Assembly: GCA_945888515.1 (NCBI GenBank)
Contig: CAMDAD010000007.1
Span: 1 to 64,000, forward strand
Direction: 5' to 3'
Length of the DNA stretch: 64,000 nt
Source: Akkermansia muciniphila
Lineage (GTDB): Bacteria; Verrucomicrobiota; Verrucomicrobiia; Verrucomicrobiales; Akkermansiaceae
The position numbers and the translations under genes are program-made. Below are positions 52,363-62,189 of this stretch, in pieces. Numbering within the stretch: position 1 is the stretch's first letter; every line of letters starts with the position of its first letter. Under the pieces are notes generated by a model, which saw only the letters and a program-made list of their open reading frames with translations, made no database searches and was not told the origin of the DNA.

Positions 52363-52382
52363 TCTGCGATGATATTATTGTT

Positions 52383-53000
52383 ATGAAAAAACCACTCATA
52401 CTACTTTTTCTACTAATCAATGTTGCCATCAAAGCAGAGGAAACAGGCAAAAAGGACACCGCCGCCATTCTCTCTGAGCATCAACAAGGATCGACAAAAA
52501 CTTCGATTAAGCAGGACGAGCTCGCTGCGGATGTCCAGCAACTCCGCATCGAACAAACCAATCCCGAAGTCATCACTCTGCTCGATGACGTGGAGAGCAT
52601 CATGGACGAAGCCAGCGAAAACCTGCTCGATGCCAACACCGGCGGGGACACCATCGCCGCACAAACGGAAGTGATTGAAAAGATTTTTGAAGCCGCCAAG
52701 AAAAAGCAACAAGGGCAGAGCCAAGGGCAAGGAGCTCAGGGCATGATGGAAATGATGAAGCGCATGATGGGCGAAGGCGCGGAAGGCGACGAAAAAAAGC
52801 CAGGGAATCAACCGGGAAATCAACCAGGCGAGGGTATGAAAGGCGACTCCGACACCGCCAACGCCGCTAACAATGGCAGTGGTGCCGGCGAGAAAGCGGA
52901 AGAACGACGCGTTCCAAAAGCCTCTGGCATGGCAGGTCAGCCGTTCCCCGAAGAGTACCGCAAAGCTCTTGATGCCTATAACCGCGCGCTCTCGAAATAA
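52383..53000 (+). CDS. Hypothetical exported protein
   Basis: Signal-like N-terminus, low-complexity C-terminus; 20 nt downstream of the preceding gene. Confidence 0.65.
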   Translation: MKKPLILLFLLINVAIKAEETGKKDTAAILSEHQQGSTKTSIKQDELAADVQQLRIEQTNPEVITLLDDVESIMDEASENLLDANTGGDTIAAQTEVIEKIFEAAKKKQQGQSQGQGAQGMMEMMKRMMGEGAEGDEKKPGNQPGNQPGEGMKGDSDTANAANNGSGAGEKAEERRVPKASGMAGQPFPEEYRKALDAYNRALSK

Positions 53001-53002
53001 TC

Positions 53003-53803
53003 ATGTCCTACTTGGAAATCCGACACCTCCAAACGCATTTCACCAAACACGCGGGCTCCCTGTTTGCGCCGCGCATGGAAATCATCCGCGCGGTGGATGA
53101 TGTGACGCTTACGATCGAAAAAGGTGAAATCCTCGGTCTCGTGGGGGAATCCGGCTGCGGCAAGTCCACGCTATCGCGCACCATCATGCAACTGATTCCA
53201 GCCACCTCGGGCGAGGTCGTGCTGGCAGGCGAATCACTCACCCATCTCAGCCACCGGGAAATACGGATGCGACGACTCGATTTCCAAATGATTTTCCAAG
53301 ACCCCTACGCCTCACTGAATCCGCGCATGACGATTTTTTCCACTCTGGAAGAAGCCATGAGGCAGCGTCATCCAGGGATACCGAAGGATGAAATTTACGG
53401 AAAAATCATCGCTCTCATGGAAACCGTGGGTCTAGACCCGGCGGTCATGAAAAAATACCCGCACGAGTTTTCTGGCGGTCAGCGCCAGCGCATCGCCATT
53501 GCCCGCGCCCTCGCGCCAGAACCGAAACTCATCATCGCCGATGAACCCGTCTCAGCGCTCGATGTCTCGATCCAATCGCAGATTCTCAACCTTCTGCGAA
53601 AACTGCGCGATGATTTTCAACTGACCATGATTTTCATCTCGCACGACCTCGGAGTGGTGCGCTACATCGCCGATCATATCGCCGTGATGTATCAAGGGAA
53701 AATCGTCGAATACAACGAGGCCGAGCACCTCTTCCAGCACCCACAGCACGAATACACTCAGCGCCTACTGCACTCGATTCCGAAGCTGCCCGCGTCGGCG
53801 TGA
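53003..53803 (+). CDS. ABC transporter ATP-binding protein (OppF/DppF-like)
   Basis: 'GLVGESGCGKSTLSRTIMQLI', 'MIFQDPYASLNPRMTI', 'FSGGQRQRIAIARALAPEPKLIIADEPVSALDVSIQSQILNLL'. Confidence 0.93.
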   Translation: MSYLEIRHLQTHFTKHAGSLFAPRMEIIRAVDDVTLTIEKGEILGLVGESGCGKSTLSRTIMQLIPATSGEVVLAGESLTHLSHREIRMRRLDFQMIFQDPYASLNPRMTIFSTLEEAMRQRHPGIPKDEIYGKIIALMETVGLDPAVMKKYPHEFSGGQRQRIAIARALAPEPKLIIADEPVSALDVSIQSQILNLLRKLRDDFQLTMIFISHDLGVVRYIADHIAVMYQGKIVEYNEAEHLFQHPQHEYTQRLLHSIPKLPASA

Positions 53804-53855
53804 ACATCGCAAAAAGATCGTCAAATTCGGCATTGGGCGGACGTAACTGAGCAGA

Positions 53856-54389
53856 ATGGATGACACGCCTCCCAACCGCGATGAATGCTTTGTGCGGCTG
53901 CTCTCGCAGTATGAGCCCATCATCCGCTCCTACCTGCGCAATCTTTTGCCCTCGTATGAAGATGTGGATCAGGTGATGCCCGAAGTCGCCTTGGTGGCGT
54001 GGCGGAAGTTTTCTCAACTCGAAGACCTCGATGCCTTTCCTCGCTGGGCCTGTGTGATCGCTCGTTACGAAGTGATGACTTACCGGCGCAACAAAGCGCG
54101 TGATCGCATCGTGCTCGATCCCGATATCGTCGCCAAGCTCGCTGACGAGGCGGAAGAGGAAATCTCCCTGCGCTCCCTGCAAATGAGCGCATTGGAACGC
54201 TGCCTCAAGGAATTGCCCGAGCAGCGCCGCGAGTTGATCTTGTCCTGCTATTCGCCGCAGAAATCAATGCGCGACATCGCCAAGGAAATCGCCCGCAGCG
54301 AAAATAGTTTGTATCAGTTACTTCGCCGCATTCGGATCGAGCTGCAGCATTGCATCGAACGAAAAATTACCCAAGAATTCACTCCATGA
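53856..54389 (+). CDS. RNA polymerase sigma factor (ECF-like, PVC family)
   Basis: 'LLSQYEPIIRSYLRNLLPSYEDVDQVMPEVALVAWRKFSQLEDLDAFPRWACVIARYEVMTYRR', region 4 HTH. Confidence 0.88.
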   Translation: MDDTPPNRDECFVRLLSQYEPIIRSYLRNLLPSYEDVDQVMPEVALVAWRKFSQLEDLDAFPRWACVIARYEVMTYRRNKARDRIVLDPDIVAKLADEAEEEISLRSLQMSALERCLKELPEQRRELILSCYSPQKSMRDIAKEIARSENSLYQLLRRIRIELQHCIERKITQEFTP

Positions 54390-56011
54390 ATCCGCACGAC
54401 AGCCAACTCATTCTCGATTACCTCGATGGCAAGCTCGCCGAGGAAAACATCGATCGATTGAACTCCTTACTGCGCGATGACCCCGCGGCACGTGTTTTTC
54501 TGCGCACGCAAACATGCATCGAGACGCAGCTACGGGAAATGGCGCTGAACCACTCTAACGAAAAATCTACTAGCCCGCGCGGCTACGATGCACGCAGTCT
54601 GGGAATGGCTGCGATGGCGGCGGCATTGGTCATTTGTGCAGGGCTGATCTGGTATCTTTTCCCCAGAAATGCAATCCCTCGGGCCGACCTCGCCTCGATC
54701 GATGGCCCTGTTTCCATTCCGATGGAGACCGGTGCGCCGGTAGCCGTTTTGAAGAGCGCTACCAATGTGAGATGGCAAGATGCCGCGCAGATTCGGCCCA
54801 CCGGCTCTCCACTCACATCTGGATGGCTTCGCATCGCCGAGGGCACCTTGCAGATCGAATTTCTGAGTGGCGCGCGATTGCTCGTGAATGGTCCGGCGGC
54901 ACTGCGGCTCGACACCGATAACTCTGCCTATTTGGAATCAGGAAAAGCCAGTGCCTATGTGCCCGAGCACGCCCAAGGTTTCATGCTGCATTCTCCGAAC
55001 CTCCAAGTCAAGGACCTGGGAACATCCTTTGGACTCGAAATCTCTGCGGATAAGGCACCAGAAGTGCATTGCTTCGACGGCTCAGTGGAGCTATTTACCG
55101 AGGAGGATCAAAAGGTGCCACTATTGCTTTCGGGACAAAAGGCACTACAGCTCCAAGGCGAAAGTTTGTTAGAAATCCCCGTCCGTCCCAAGGACTTCCC
55201 TAACGGCGAGGAATTGTCACACCGCGCCAAGATCGACACCGAACAGCGGATGCAGCAATGGGATCTGGTCAACCAGAAACTTGCCGCAGATCCACAGACG
55301 GTTGTTCTCTATACCTTCGATCAGGAAAACGAATGGAGTCGCTCTGTGAAAAACCACGCCACGAGATCCGCCATGACATCAGACGCCACACTGGTTGGAG
55401 CCGGCTGGACAGGCGGACGTTGGAAAGGCAAGAGCGGCCTAGAGTTTCGGACCCGCGGTGATCGCTTGCGCTTTTCTGTTCCGGGCACCTTTGACCAGCT
55501 TAGCATGAGCGCGTGGATCCGCGTGGATAGCCTGCCAAACGACTACAACTCTCTATTGATGCCATCACGTTACCGGGTTGGAAATCTTCACTGGAACATC
55601 GAACGTGGCGGGGAAATGCGGCTGACACAGTTTGCCAATCCGACGAATCCGACCGACCCCAGCCAATGGAACGGCCCAGTCAGTGGAAAAGGATTCAATG
55701 GTCTGGACTTCGGTCGATGGATGCAGATCGTTACCACCTGCAATGCGCGCTCGGGAGAAATCATCCACTATAGCGATGGTGACATGGTGGGTAATGGGCG
55801 CTTTGCTCATCCCCTACCCATCGTCATGGACGAGATGGAATTTGGCAACTGGGGTGCCGATGGCAGAAGCGAGGACAACGCATGGACACTCAGCCAGATC
55901 TCCAGCCATCGCGTGCGAAATTTTGTCGGTCGCCTCGATCATCTCGTAATTCTCTCTCGCATCCTCACGCCGCAGGAAATTGCCGAGATGTATCGCAGCG
56001 GAAGCCCCTGA
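54386..56011 (+). CDS. FecR-like anti-sigma/LamG-domain membrane protein
   Basis: 4-bp ATGA overlap with the sigma gene; TM 'MAAMAAALVICAGLIWYLFPRN'; FecR 'LQIEFLSGARLLVNGPAALRLDTDNSAYLESGKASAYVPEHAQGF'; LamG C-terminal region. Confidence 0.85.
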   Translation: MNPHDSQLILDYLDGKLAEENIDRLNSLLRDDPAARVFLRTQTCIETQLREMALNHSNEKSTSPRGYDARSLGMAAMAAALVICAGLIWYLFPRNAIPRADLASIDGPVSIPMETGAPVAVLKSATNVRWQDAAQIRPTGSPLTSGWLRIAEGTLQIEFLSGARLLVNGPAALRLDTDNSAYLESGKASAYVPEHAQGFMLHSPNLQVKDLGTSFGLEISADKAPEVHCFDGSVELFTEEDQKVPLLLSGQKALQLQGESLLEIPVRPKDFPNGEELSHRAKIDTEQRMQQWDLVNQKLAADPQTVVLYTFDQENEWSRSVKNHATRSAMTSDATLVGAGWTGGRWKGKSGLEFRTRGDRLRFSVPGTFDQLSMSAWIRVDSLPNDYNSLLMPSRYRVGNLHWNIERGGEMRLTQFANPTNPTDPSQWNGPVSGKGFNGLDFGRWMQIVTTCNARSGEIIHYSDGDMVGNGRFAHPLPIVMDEMEFGNWGADGRSEDNAWTLSQISSHRVRNFVGRLDHLVILSRILTPQEIAEMYRSGSP

Positions 56012-57829
56012 GTGAAGCTTATGTTTTCCCTATCATTTCTGACACGATCCACCGCAGCCTCAATCTGCTTCGCCCTATTAGCCCCGCTTTCCGCTCAGGA
56101 CCTGAGCCGTCTCACAGGCAAAAACTATCAAGAACGCAGCGAGCAATTGGTTCGATATTTTGCTCAGGCCAGCCCCAAGAATCCGAATTTCCCGAAAGAT
56201 GCGATGCCTTATCATGCTGCGAGACTGCAACTTGGTCGCGATCTTCCCAGCACGCTCAAGACCATCGATCAGATGCTCGATGTCACGCTAAAGTCCCGGC
56301 CCGATCCCTTTCACTTGCATGCCTGCATGCATACCTATTTTCTGCATAAAGAAAAACTCACACCCGAAATACGGGCGAAAATCAAGCGACTCGCCGCCAG
56401 TTGGACATACTCAAAGCCCATAGGCGTAAGCCTGAATTACGAACTCATGCGCGATGGGGCCGGCTACCTCGCAGCCCAAGAATGGCCGGACCTAGTCGAT
56501 GCTGCGGGCAATAACTCAGCAAAGATCAAAAAAAATTGCGAGGGCTGGCTGTGGCGGATTTGGCGTGAGACGACTGACCGCAATGCCAGCGAATACGACG
56601 CGCCGATTTACTATGGAACGGACTTCGCGCCAGCACGAATGATTGCCGAATTCAGCACGGACCCGCGCATGAGTCTCGCGGCGAAAATGACGCTCGACTT
56701 CATGCTTATCCACACCGGTGCGCACTGGCATCAAGGCTATCACATCAGCAGTGCTGGGCGCGGGAAATACTGGGGCTCGCTGAACTTGGGCCCCGATGCC
56801 GCCGCGCCGACTAATGGCATGGCCTACTTGTTTTTCGGCTCCTATCGTCCCTTCAAAATCTCCTCCGCCCCGCAAGCCTACTGGCTCGCGCATCCCGGCA
56901 AAACACTATCGCCAGAGCGTTTGACGGCATGGCAGGCATCGCTACCAGAAACTCGCACAATACTAGCCACACATATCTGGCCCAGTCACGATGCAATCGT
57001 ACACAAATACGCTTGGTTCACAAAAGGATACGGACTGGCCAGCCAACGCGAGGATGGTACTACCTTCCGCAGTTATCTCTTCAAAGAATGCCGTCGCACC
57101 ATGTTGAAATGGCACAGCGACAAGCCGGGCAGCAGTTTTACTGTCATTCAGCAGAACCGTCGTCGCCCCCAGGAAAAGATTGGCAATGCTTTCGCCTATG
57201 GAGAAAATCCCTACTGTCAAACATTGCAACACAGAGGCACTTTGGTAGGTGTTCATGATGTGCCAGAGGACTACGGTTTCTGGCTCACACGCGCGCCATT
57301 CACCACCACCGGAGCCATCGTGGCAAAGACTGAGCGCAATGGCTGGGTCATCTGCCATGGCGGCTCCATGCTTTTCGCTTTCCGATTCATGGGAGCAGCA
57401 AAGTGGGATAAGCCCGATACTCGCGAGCAACTCGAACTCTGGCGTTGCGATGACAAACGCGGTGGCTGGATTCTGGAAACTTCTCCCTTGCAGCCCTATG
57501 CGGGTGGTGGCGTGCAGGCGGAAATCCAGCGATTTGGCGACGCACTTGTTCTCTGTAAAATCCAAGACATGACGAAACAATCACCACCAAAACTGAGCTA
57601 TCAAACACTCAAGGGCGATGTGATGGAAATCACTTGGAAACCGCTAGTGGAACCACTCAAGGACGAGTGCCGCGTGAATGGCAAGTCGCTGAAACTCGAA
57701 GAGTTTTCTCTCCTGAAATGCATGCATGCCCATCAACCGAACGGTGGGGCTCTGACACTACAACTCCCCCACTCAGGTGTTGTGGTTTATGATTTCAAAA
57801 ATTGGAAAATCAATGCGATGGGAAAATGA
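56012..57829 (+). CDS. Uncharacterised secreted protein (605 aa) in sigma/FecR locus
   Basis: Signal peptide, 'FMLIHTGAHWHQGYHISSAGRGKYWGSLNLGPDAAAPTNGMAYLFFGSYRPF'; directly after the FecR-like gene; GTG start (or ATG 56021). Confidence 0.7.
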   Translation: MKLMFSLSFLTRSTAASICFALLAPLSAQDLSRLTGKNYQERSEQLVRYFAQASPKNPNFPKDAMPYHAARLQLGRDLPSTLKTIDQMLDVTLKSRPDPFHLHACMHTYFLHKEKLTPEIRAKIKRLAASWTYSKPIGVSLNYELMRDGAGYLAAQEWPDLVDAAGNNSAKIKKNCEGWLWRIWRETTDRNASEYDAPIYYGTDFAPARMIAEFSTDPRMSLAAKMTLDFMLIHTGAHWHQGYHISSAGRGKYWGSLNLGPDAAAPTNGMAYLFFGSYRPFKISSAPQAYWLAHPGKTLSPERLTAWQASLPETRTILATHIWPSHDAIVHKYAWFTKGYGLASQREDGTTFRSYLFKECRRTMLKWHSDKPGSSFTVIQQNRRRPQEKIGNAFAYGENPYCQTLQHRGTLVGVHDVPEDYGFWLTRAPFTTTGAIVAKTERNGWVICHGGSMLFAFRFMGAAKWDKPDTREQLELWRCDDKRGGWILETSPLQPYAGGGVQAEIQRFGDALVLCKIQDMTKQSPPKLSYQTLKGDVMEITWKPLVEPLKDECRVNGKSLKLEEFSLLKCMHAHQPNGGALTLQLPHSGVVVYDFKNWKINAMGK

Positions 57830-57844
57830 CGTGCAGAAAAACTT

Positions 57845-57880
57845 GTCGCCGAGCGCCCCCCGGCACTCGGCGACTGTTTT
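57845..57880 (+). terminator. Rho-independent terminator
   Basis: GTCGCCGAG-N12-CTCGGCGAC followed by TGTTTT. Confidence 0.75.
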
Positions 57881-58085
57881 CCCATGAAACCAAAAACAAG
57901 TCTGCAAGCAGCTTTATTTTTGGAGGTCTGTTGCAGAAAACTGCATGCGGTAATCTGATAGAGTAACGCCAAGAATCAAGAATTTTGTGATTTTTTCGCC
58001 TAAAAAACCATCCATTTATTCATAAGAAAGCATTCATCGCAGGCCCACTTACCGTGGCCTGCATGAGAATTTGATTGCACAGCAT

Positions 58086-58538
58086 ATGCCTCTCTTTCAG
58101 AGTAAGAATGTGTCTGAAAACGCCACTTCGCATTCCAAACGCTGGCACTTGATTGCAGCATTACTCGCACAGCCGCGGCTAGCGCGTGCGATGCTACTCG
58201 GCACATCAGTTTATGGACTTATCTCATTGTGGGGTCTGCCGCTGATGGTATGTCCGTGGAAAAACCTGACAGGCCTTCCCTGCCCCGGTTGTGGCATGAC
58301 GCGCAGCACCTTCGCGCTCCTTCAGGGCCGCTATCGGGAGTCTCTGGAATCAAACGCCTTCACTTGGGTCGTCTTGCTAATGCTCATGATTGTGGCTGTG
58401 GGGGTATCCATTCCCGCGCGCTATCGCATGGTATGGATCCACTCCATCGGCCGCTGGGAACACCGCAGCCGCTGGGGCCTTTGGTTCGGCATTTTCTTGG
58501 TAATTTATACCTTGACACGTTGGCTTTCCTCTTTCTAG
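58086..58538 (+). CDS. DUF2752 membrane protein
   Basis: 'CPWKNLTGLPCPGCGMTRSTFALLQGRYRESLESNAFTWVVLLML'. Confidence 0.88.
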   Translation: MPLFQSKNVSENATSHSKRWHLIAALLAQPRLARAMLLGTSVYGLISLWGLPLMVCPWKNLTGLPCPGCGMTRSTFALLQGRYRESLESNAFTWVVLLMLMIVAVGVSIPARYRMVWIHSIGRWEHRSRWGLWFGIFLVIYTLTRWLSSF

Positions 58539-58605
58539 ATAACTCATCTTTGTCATACTACTGTGACGAAGAGGCATCAAATAACAACAATAACAACTAC
58601 CTATT

Positions 58606-58923
58606 ATGACAATCGGATTCATCCTCATGAGCGTGGCAGGTCTGGCATCTTTGGCATGCTGGATCATGGTTCTCGTCAAAATGTTCAAAACACAAGAAAG
58701 CCCTCTGATGGGCATCATCGGCATCTTTTGCGGCCTGTGGGCCTTTATTTGGGGATGGATGAACGCTAGCAAGTACGGTCTCAGCAAAGTGATGCTGATT
58801 TGGACCGCATCATTCGTCCTGTCCTTGGCCGGCTACGGCCTCGTTATCAAAGCAGGAGTGGATGTCATGAAGGAGCAAGGCATTGATCTTACGAATCCGA
58901 ACCTGAGCCAGCCTAGCGAATAG
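58606..58923 (+). CDS. Small multi-TM hypothetical protein
   Basis: 105 aa, two to three TM segments, good coding context downstream of DUF2752. Confidence 0.7.
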   Translation: MTIGFILMSVAGLASLACWIMVLVKMFKTQESPLMGIIGIFCGLWAFIWGWMNASKYGLSKVMLIWTASFVLSLAGYGLVIKAGVDVMKEQGIDLTNPNLSQPSE

Positions 58924-58992
58924 ACCCAAGTTCTTGCGGAACTCACTCTGGAAGTAGCCGCTCCTGAGCAATCATTCACGAATTGCACGCCA

Positions 58993-59027
58993 AACCTGCC
59001 GATTTACTAGTCGGCAGGTTTTTTTAT
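58993..59027 (+). terminator. Rho-independent terminator
   Basis: AACCTGCCGA-tttactag-TCGGCAGGTT + TTTTTTT. Confidence 0.85.
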
Positions 59028-59494
59028 TTTGACGGAGGTATCATCCCAGCCTGCGAGAGCGCTTTCCAGCCGCCATGCAAGGCGCGGACCTCTGGCACCA
59101 ATTGATAGTCGCGCAGGCGTTTGGCGATTTCACGACTCGTTCCGCAGCTGACGTCGCTACAATAGACGACCACTCGCTTTTGTTTCTCCGCAAGTAGTGG
59201 AAACGCCTGCTCCAGCAAACGATCAAAATTTTCCCCATCGGCGGTGGTCAGCAGGATGGAGCCAGGAAGTCCGTCTTTTTCCCAGTCGACTCTCCGTCGC
59301 GCATCCACCCAAAGGCAGTCACTGTGCCAGTCATCGATCACGGTCTGAAGGCAGATTTCATCACTCGCCAGCACTGCCGGATCACAGACGAGACGTTCGA
59401 CGGTGGCAGGCGGTGGATTGATCAGATAGGTTACTACGGCCGCAGTCACTGACAGCCCGAAGATGATCGCAAATTGCCGAAGATACACATTCAC
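59024..59494 (-). CDS. Membrane-anchored rhodanese-domain protein
   Basis: 'LWVDARRRVDWEKDGLPGSILL' and 'RVVVYCSDVSCGTSREIAKRLRDYQLVPEVRALHGGWKAL'. Confidence 0.85.
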   Translation of the reverse strand: MNVYLRQFAIIFGLSVTAAVVTYLINPPPATVERLVCDPAVLASDEICLQTVIDDWHSDCLWVDARRRVDWEKDGLPGSILLTTADGENFDRLLEQAFPLLAEKQKRVVVYCSDVSCGTSREIAKRLRDYQLVPEVRALHGGWKALSQAGMIPPSK

Positions 59495-59503
59495 ACTCGC
59501 GAT

Positions 59504-60232
59504 TCAGGGAGGGGGGGGCTGATGGGAATCACTCGAGGGCGCTGGATCAGGGCGCTTCGCGACTTCAGGGCGAACCACAACAAAGGCCATCTGTTTTTTT
59601 TGTTTATCGATCGTGCAATCCGTTTCGATATGAATCACCGCCATACCGGGTGCCACATCTGGCTTCACGAGAGGTGTAACGATCAAATCGTATTCTTTGC
59701 CAGCTTCGACCGTTTTCAGCTCATACTCATAACAAGGATTATTCAAGGCGGCGCGAACGATTTGAATCGGTTCACTGTGATTCATGCGTATCTTCATCAT
59801 TTTCGTCGCCCATGGCGCTGGACCATTCCACTCCAAAGTACGCGGTTGTATATCCACCAATACGGGAATGATCACACGAACCACTAAAACAAAGGAAGGC
59901 TCGGACTCGGGATCGCCCTCGAGCCAGAGGACAACATTCTTATCCACCGCGCCGGTGAAATTTTCCATATCGAAATGAGCGCGCAAGATGCCCTTTTCGC
60001 CAGGGGCGTATTCCAGCTTACCTCCCTGATTGATCTGCACGGACATACAAGTGCAAGTGGACTCGTAGCGTGCGATCTTGACGCGCTCCGCTCCTTTGTT
60101 TTCAAAGGAAAAATCGCATGCAATCTTTCGGGCTTCCGGCGTGGCCTTGATTTCTTTTTTCTGCGCATCGAATACCAGTCCGGCGTGCAGCGATAAGGTC
60201 AAGCCCAGAAAACAGAGTAATAAATGCTTCAT
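59504..60232 (-). CDS. DUF1573 domain protein
   Basis: 'FSFENKGAERVKIARYESTCTCMSVQINQGGKLEYAPGEKGILRAHFDMENFTG'. Confidence 0.88.
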   Translation of the reverse strand: MKHLLLCFLGLTLSLHAGLVFDAQKKEIKATPEARKIACDFSFENKGAERVKIARYESTCTCMSVQINQGGKLEYAPGEKGILRAHFDMENFTGAVDKNVVLWLEGDPESEPSFVLVVRVIIPVLVDIQPRTLEWNGPAPWATKMMKIRMNHSEPIQIVRAALNNPCYEYELKTVEAGKEYDLIVTPLVKPDVAPGMAVIHIETDCTIDKQKKQMAFVVVRPEVAKRPDPAPSSDSHQPPPP

Positions 60233-60738
60233 GGGGATGGATCGGGAATCGGTTTATCGAAAGGCGAGAGCGAAATGATGAGAATCATGCGTCCCTGACG
60301 CCACTCGGGTCCCAGCACATACATGGGCGAGTTTTCGGCCAAGGCGGCACTCGTTTTAAGAATTTTTTTATGGCTCACCCAGAGTTCCAGATCGAGCCGA
60401 GTGAGCTCCTTCGATGGTCTCGCCTGCGCTTCAAAGCGCACCATGATGTCATCGGTATTCGCCATCGGCTTCGCCCAGTTTTCGTAACTGCGGAAGAGTG
60501 GTTTTGCATCCATACCGAGGACACGGTATTGCTCGAATTTCAGACGAGGATCTCTCCTCAAGCGCTGCTTGGTGGCCTCATCGAGGACCTTACACTTTGA
60601 TAGGCCTTCGACTTTTTGCTGATCACAGGCATGAATCAACGTTACGGTCACTTCACCGATCGTATCGCGCCCACGCTCCGCACGCACCGGCAACACGCAG
60701 GCGAGCAAAAAGAGGCAGACTTTGATGATTGCGTGCAT
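60229..60738 (-). CDS. Hypothetical exported protein
   Basis: Signal peptide 'MHAIIKVCLFLLACVLPVRAE'; 4-bp overlap with the DUF1573 start. Confidence 0.7.
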   Translation of the reverse strand: MHAIIKVCLFLLACVLPVRAERGRDTIGEVTVTLIHACDQQKVEGLSKCKVLDEATKQRLRRDPRLKFEQYRVLGMDAKPLFRSYENWAKPMANTDDIMVRFEAQARPSKELTRLDLELWVSHKKILKTSAALAENSPMYVLGPEWRQGRMILIISLSPFDKPIPDPSP

Positions 60739-60757
60739 AAGGGAGAGGGTGAATCAA

Positions 60758-61327
60758 TCAGGGCGCGATCAATGTGGCTGTCTCTTTTTCCTGCTGTATC
60801 AATTCGTTCAGATGCATCGCCTCATGCGAAGTGGTTTCCATCGTGGCGAAGGAATCGGGCAAGGCGGGCATTCCATTGAGCACGATGACCGTTCCCTCTG
60901 CGGGGCTGGTCTCAAAAAATTCGGCTTTGACTCCTTCTTCAGGAGTGTAGGTCACTAAGGTTTTGGTCCGATGAGATTTCTGCCGCCACTCTGTGCCCGC
61001 CAGAAAGCCGAGAACCATCGCTGCAGCGACACTCGTAGGAAGCCAGAATTTTCGCCACGGTGAAATCCGAACGGTGACTGGAACCTCACGTCGCAATGCG
61101 GTGCGATCTTGCTCGATCATGCGTATGAGACGCGATTGAAAAAAATCACCATACGGTAACTCAGCCGCTGCCATCGCCTCACTGACTTGACCGCGCCATT
61201 GGCGTGCGGACTCGCGTTTTTCCAGCCATAGTGGCTGATCAGCGGCCCAGGCATCGATTTGCTGTTTCAGCTCTTCTGGCAACTCATCTTCCAGCCACAG
61301 CATCAAACTTTGATTATCGGGATTCAT
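60758..61327 (-). CDS. Putative anti-sigma factor-like membrane protein
   Basis: 'MLWLEDELPEELKQQIDAWAADQPLWLEKRESARQWRG' zinc-less anti-sigma-like N-terminal region, single TM 'FWLPTSVAAAMVLGFLAG'; start overlaps the end of the sigma gene. Confidence 0.65.
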   Translation of the reverse strand: MNPDNQSLMLWLEDELPEELKQQIDAWAADQPLWLEKRESARQWRGQVSEAMAAAELPYGDFFQSRLIRMIEQDRTALRREVPVTVRISPWRKFWLPTSVAAAMVLGFLAGTEWRQKSHRTKTLVTYTPEEGVKAEFFETSPAEGTVIVLNGMPALPDSFATMETTSHEAMHLNELIQQEKETATLIAP

Positions 61328-61979
61328 ACTCATCTCTCAGAAGTGTTTGTAGTTTCTGTCGGGCGTAAAACAAACGGCTCATCACCGTGCCGATCGTACA
61401 CCCCATTACGTCGGCGATTTCCTTATAAGAGAGACCCTGCACATCTTTTAGCAATACGATCTCTCGATGTTCGGGAGAAATTTTGGCCAACGCCGCTTCG
61501 ATTTTTTGCTTCAGCTCGCCCATGGCCATCTTTTTATCAGGGCTATCACCTACGTGAGGTATGGCGATTGCTGCGGGATCAATCCGCTCGTTCTCCAATG
61601 TCTCATCGTGCAACTCTCCGACTTGATCATGTTTTTTACGACGATTCCAATCATACACCACGTTATGAGCAATGCGATACAGCCATGTGGTGAATTTCGA
61701 CTTCGCCTCGAAGTTACCGAGCGCATTCCACGCCTTGATGAAAACGTCTTGGGTCAAATCCCAAGCGTCAGCCTCGTGGTGTGTCATATTGCGAATCATG
61801 GCAAAAATGCGATTGCGGTGCCGTAGCACCAACTGGTCGTAAGCCGTTGTGTCGCCCGACTGTGATCGACTGACAAGAACGGCATCGGCAGTCTCCTCCG
61901 CTCCATCCCCACCAAACGACGGCTCCAAGCGCATAGGTCCCTGCATGAAGTTTGACGAATGGTGGAACATTTTATTCAT
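61314..61979 (-). CDS. ECF RNA polymerase sigma factor
   Basis: 'YDQLVLRHRNRIFAMIRNMTHHEADAWDLTQDVFIKAWNAL', 'SPEHREIVLLKDVQGLSYKEIADVMGCTIGTVMSRLFYARQKL'. Confidence 0.94.
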   Translation of the reverse strand: MNKMFHHSSNFMQGPMRLEPSFGGDGAEETADAVLVSRSQSGDTTAYDQLVLRHRNRIFAMIRNMTHHEADAWDLTQDVFIKAWNALGNFEAKSKFTTWLYRIAHNVVYDWNRRKKHDQVGELHDETLENERIDPAAIAIPHVGDSPDKKMAMGELKQKIEAALAKISPEHREIVLLKDVQGLSYKEIADVMGCTIGTVMSRLFYARQKLQTLLRDEYESR

Positions 61980-62166
61980 GCAATCTGAAAAAACAGCGCG
62001 AATTTTGCGCTACCCGTTCACGCTAGCCCACTCTATTCACGCGTGCAATCACAGAATTCCCAGCCAGCGATTCCTCATTCTCGTCAACACAACACCAGAG
62101 AAACGAATGCACCGAATGCAAAAATGGGGAATGGGTGATTTTGTTTCTATGGGACTTGACAAGTTG

Positions 62167-62182
62167 ATTTGATATTTCAAAT
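62167..62182. promoter_or_regulatory. Perfect inverted repeat upstream of arsR-like gene (candidate operator)
   Basis: ATTTGA-TATT-TCAAAT, with TTGACA at 62156-62161, immediately before the ATG at 62190. Confidence 0.55.
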
Positions 62183-62189
62183 TACAAAA

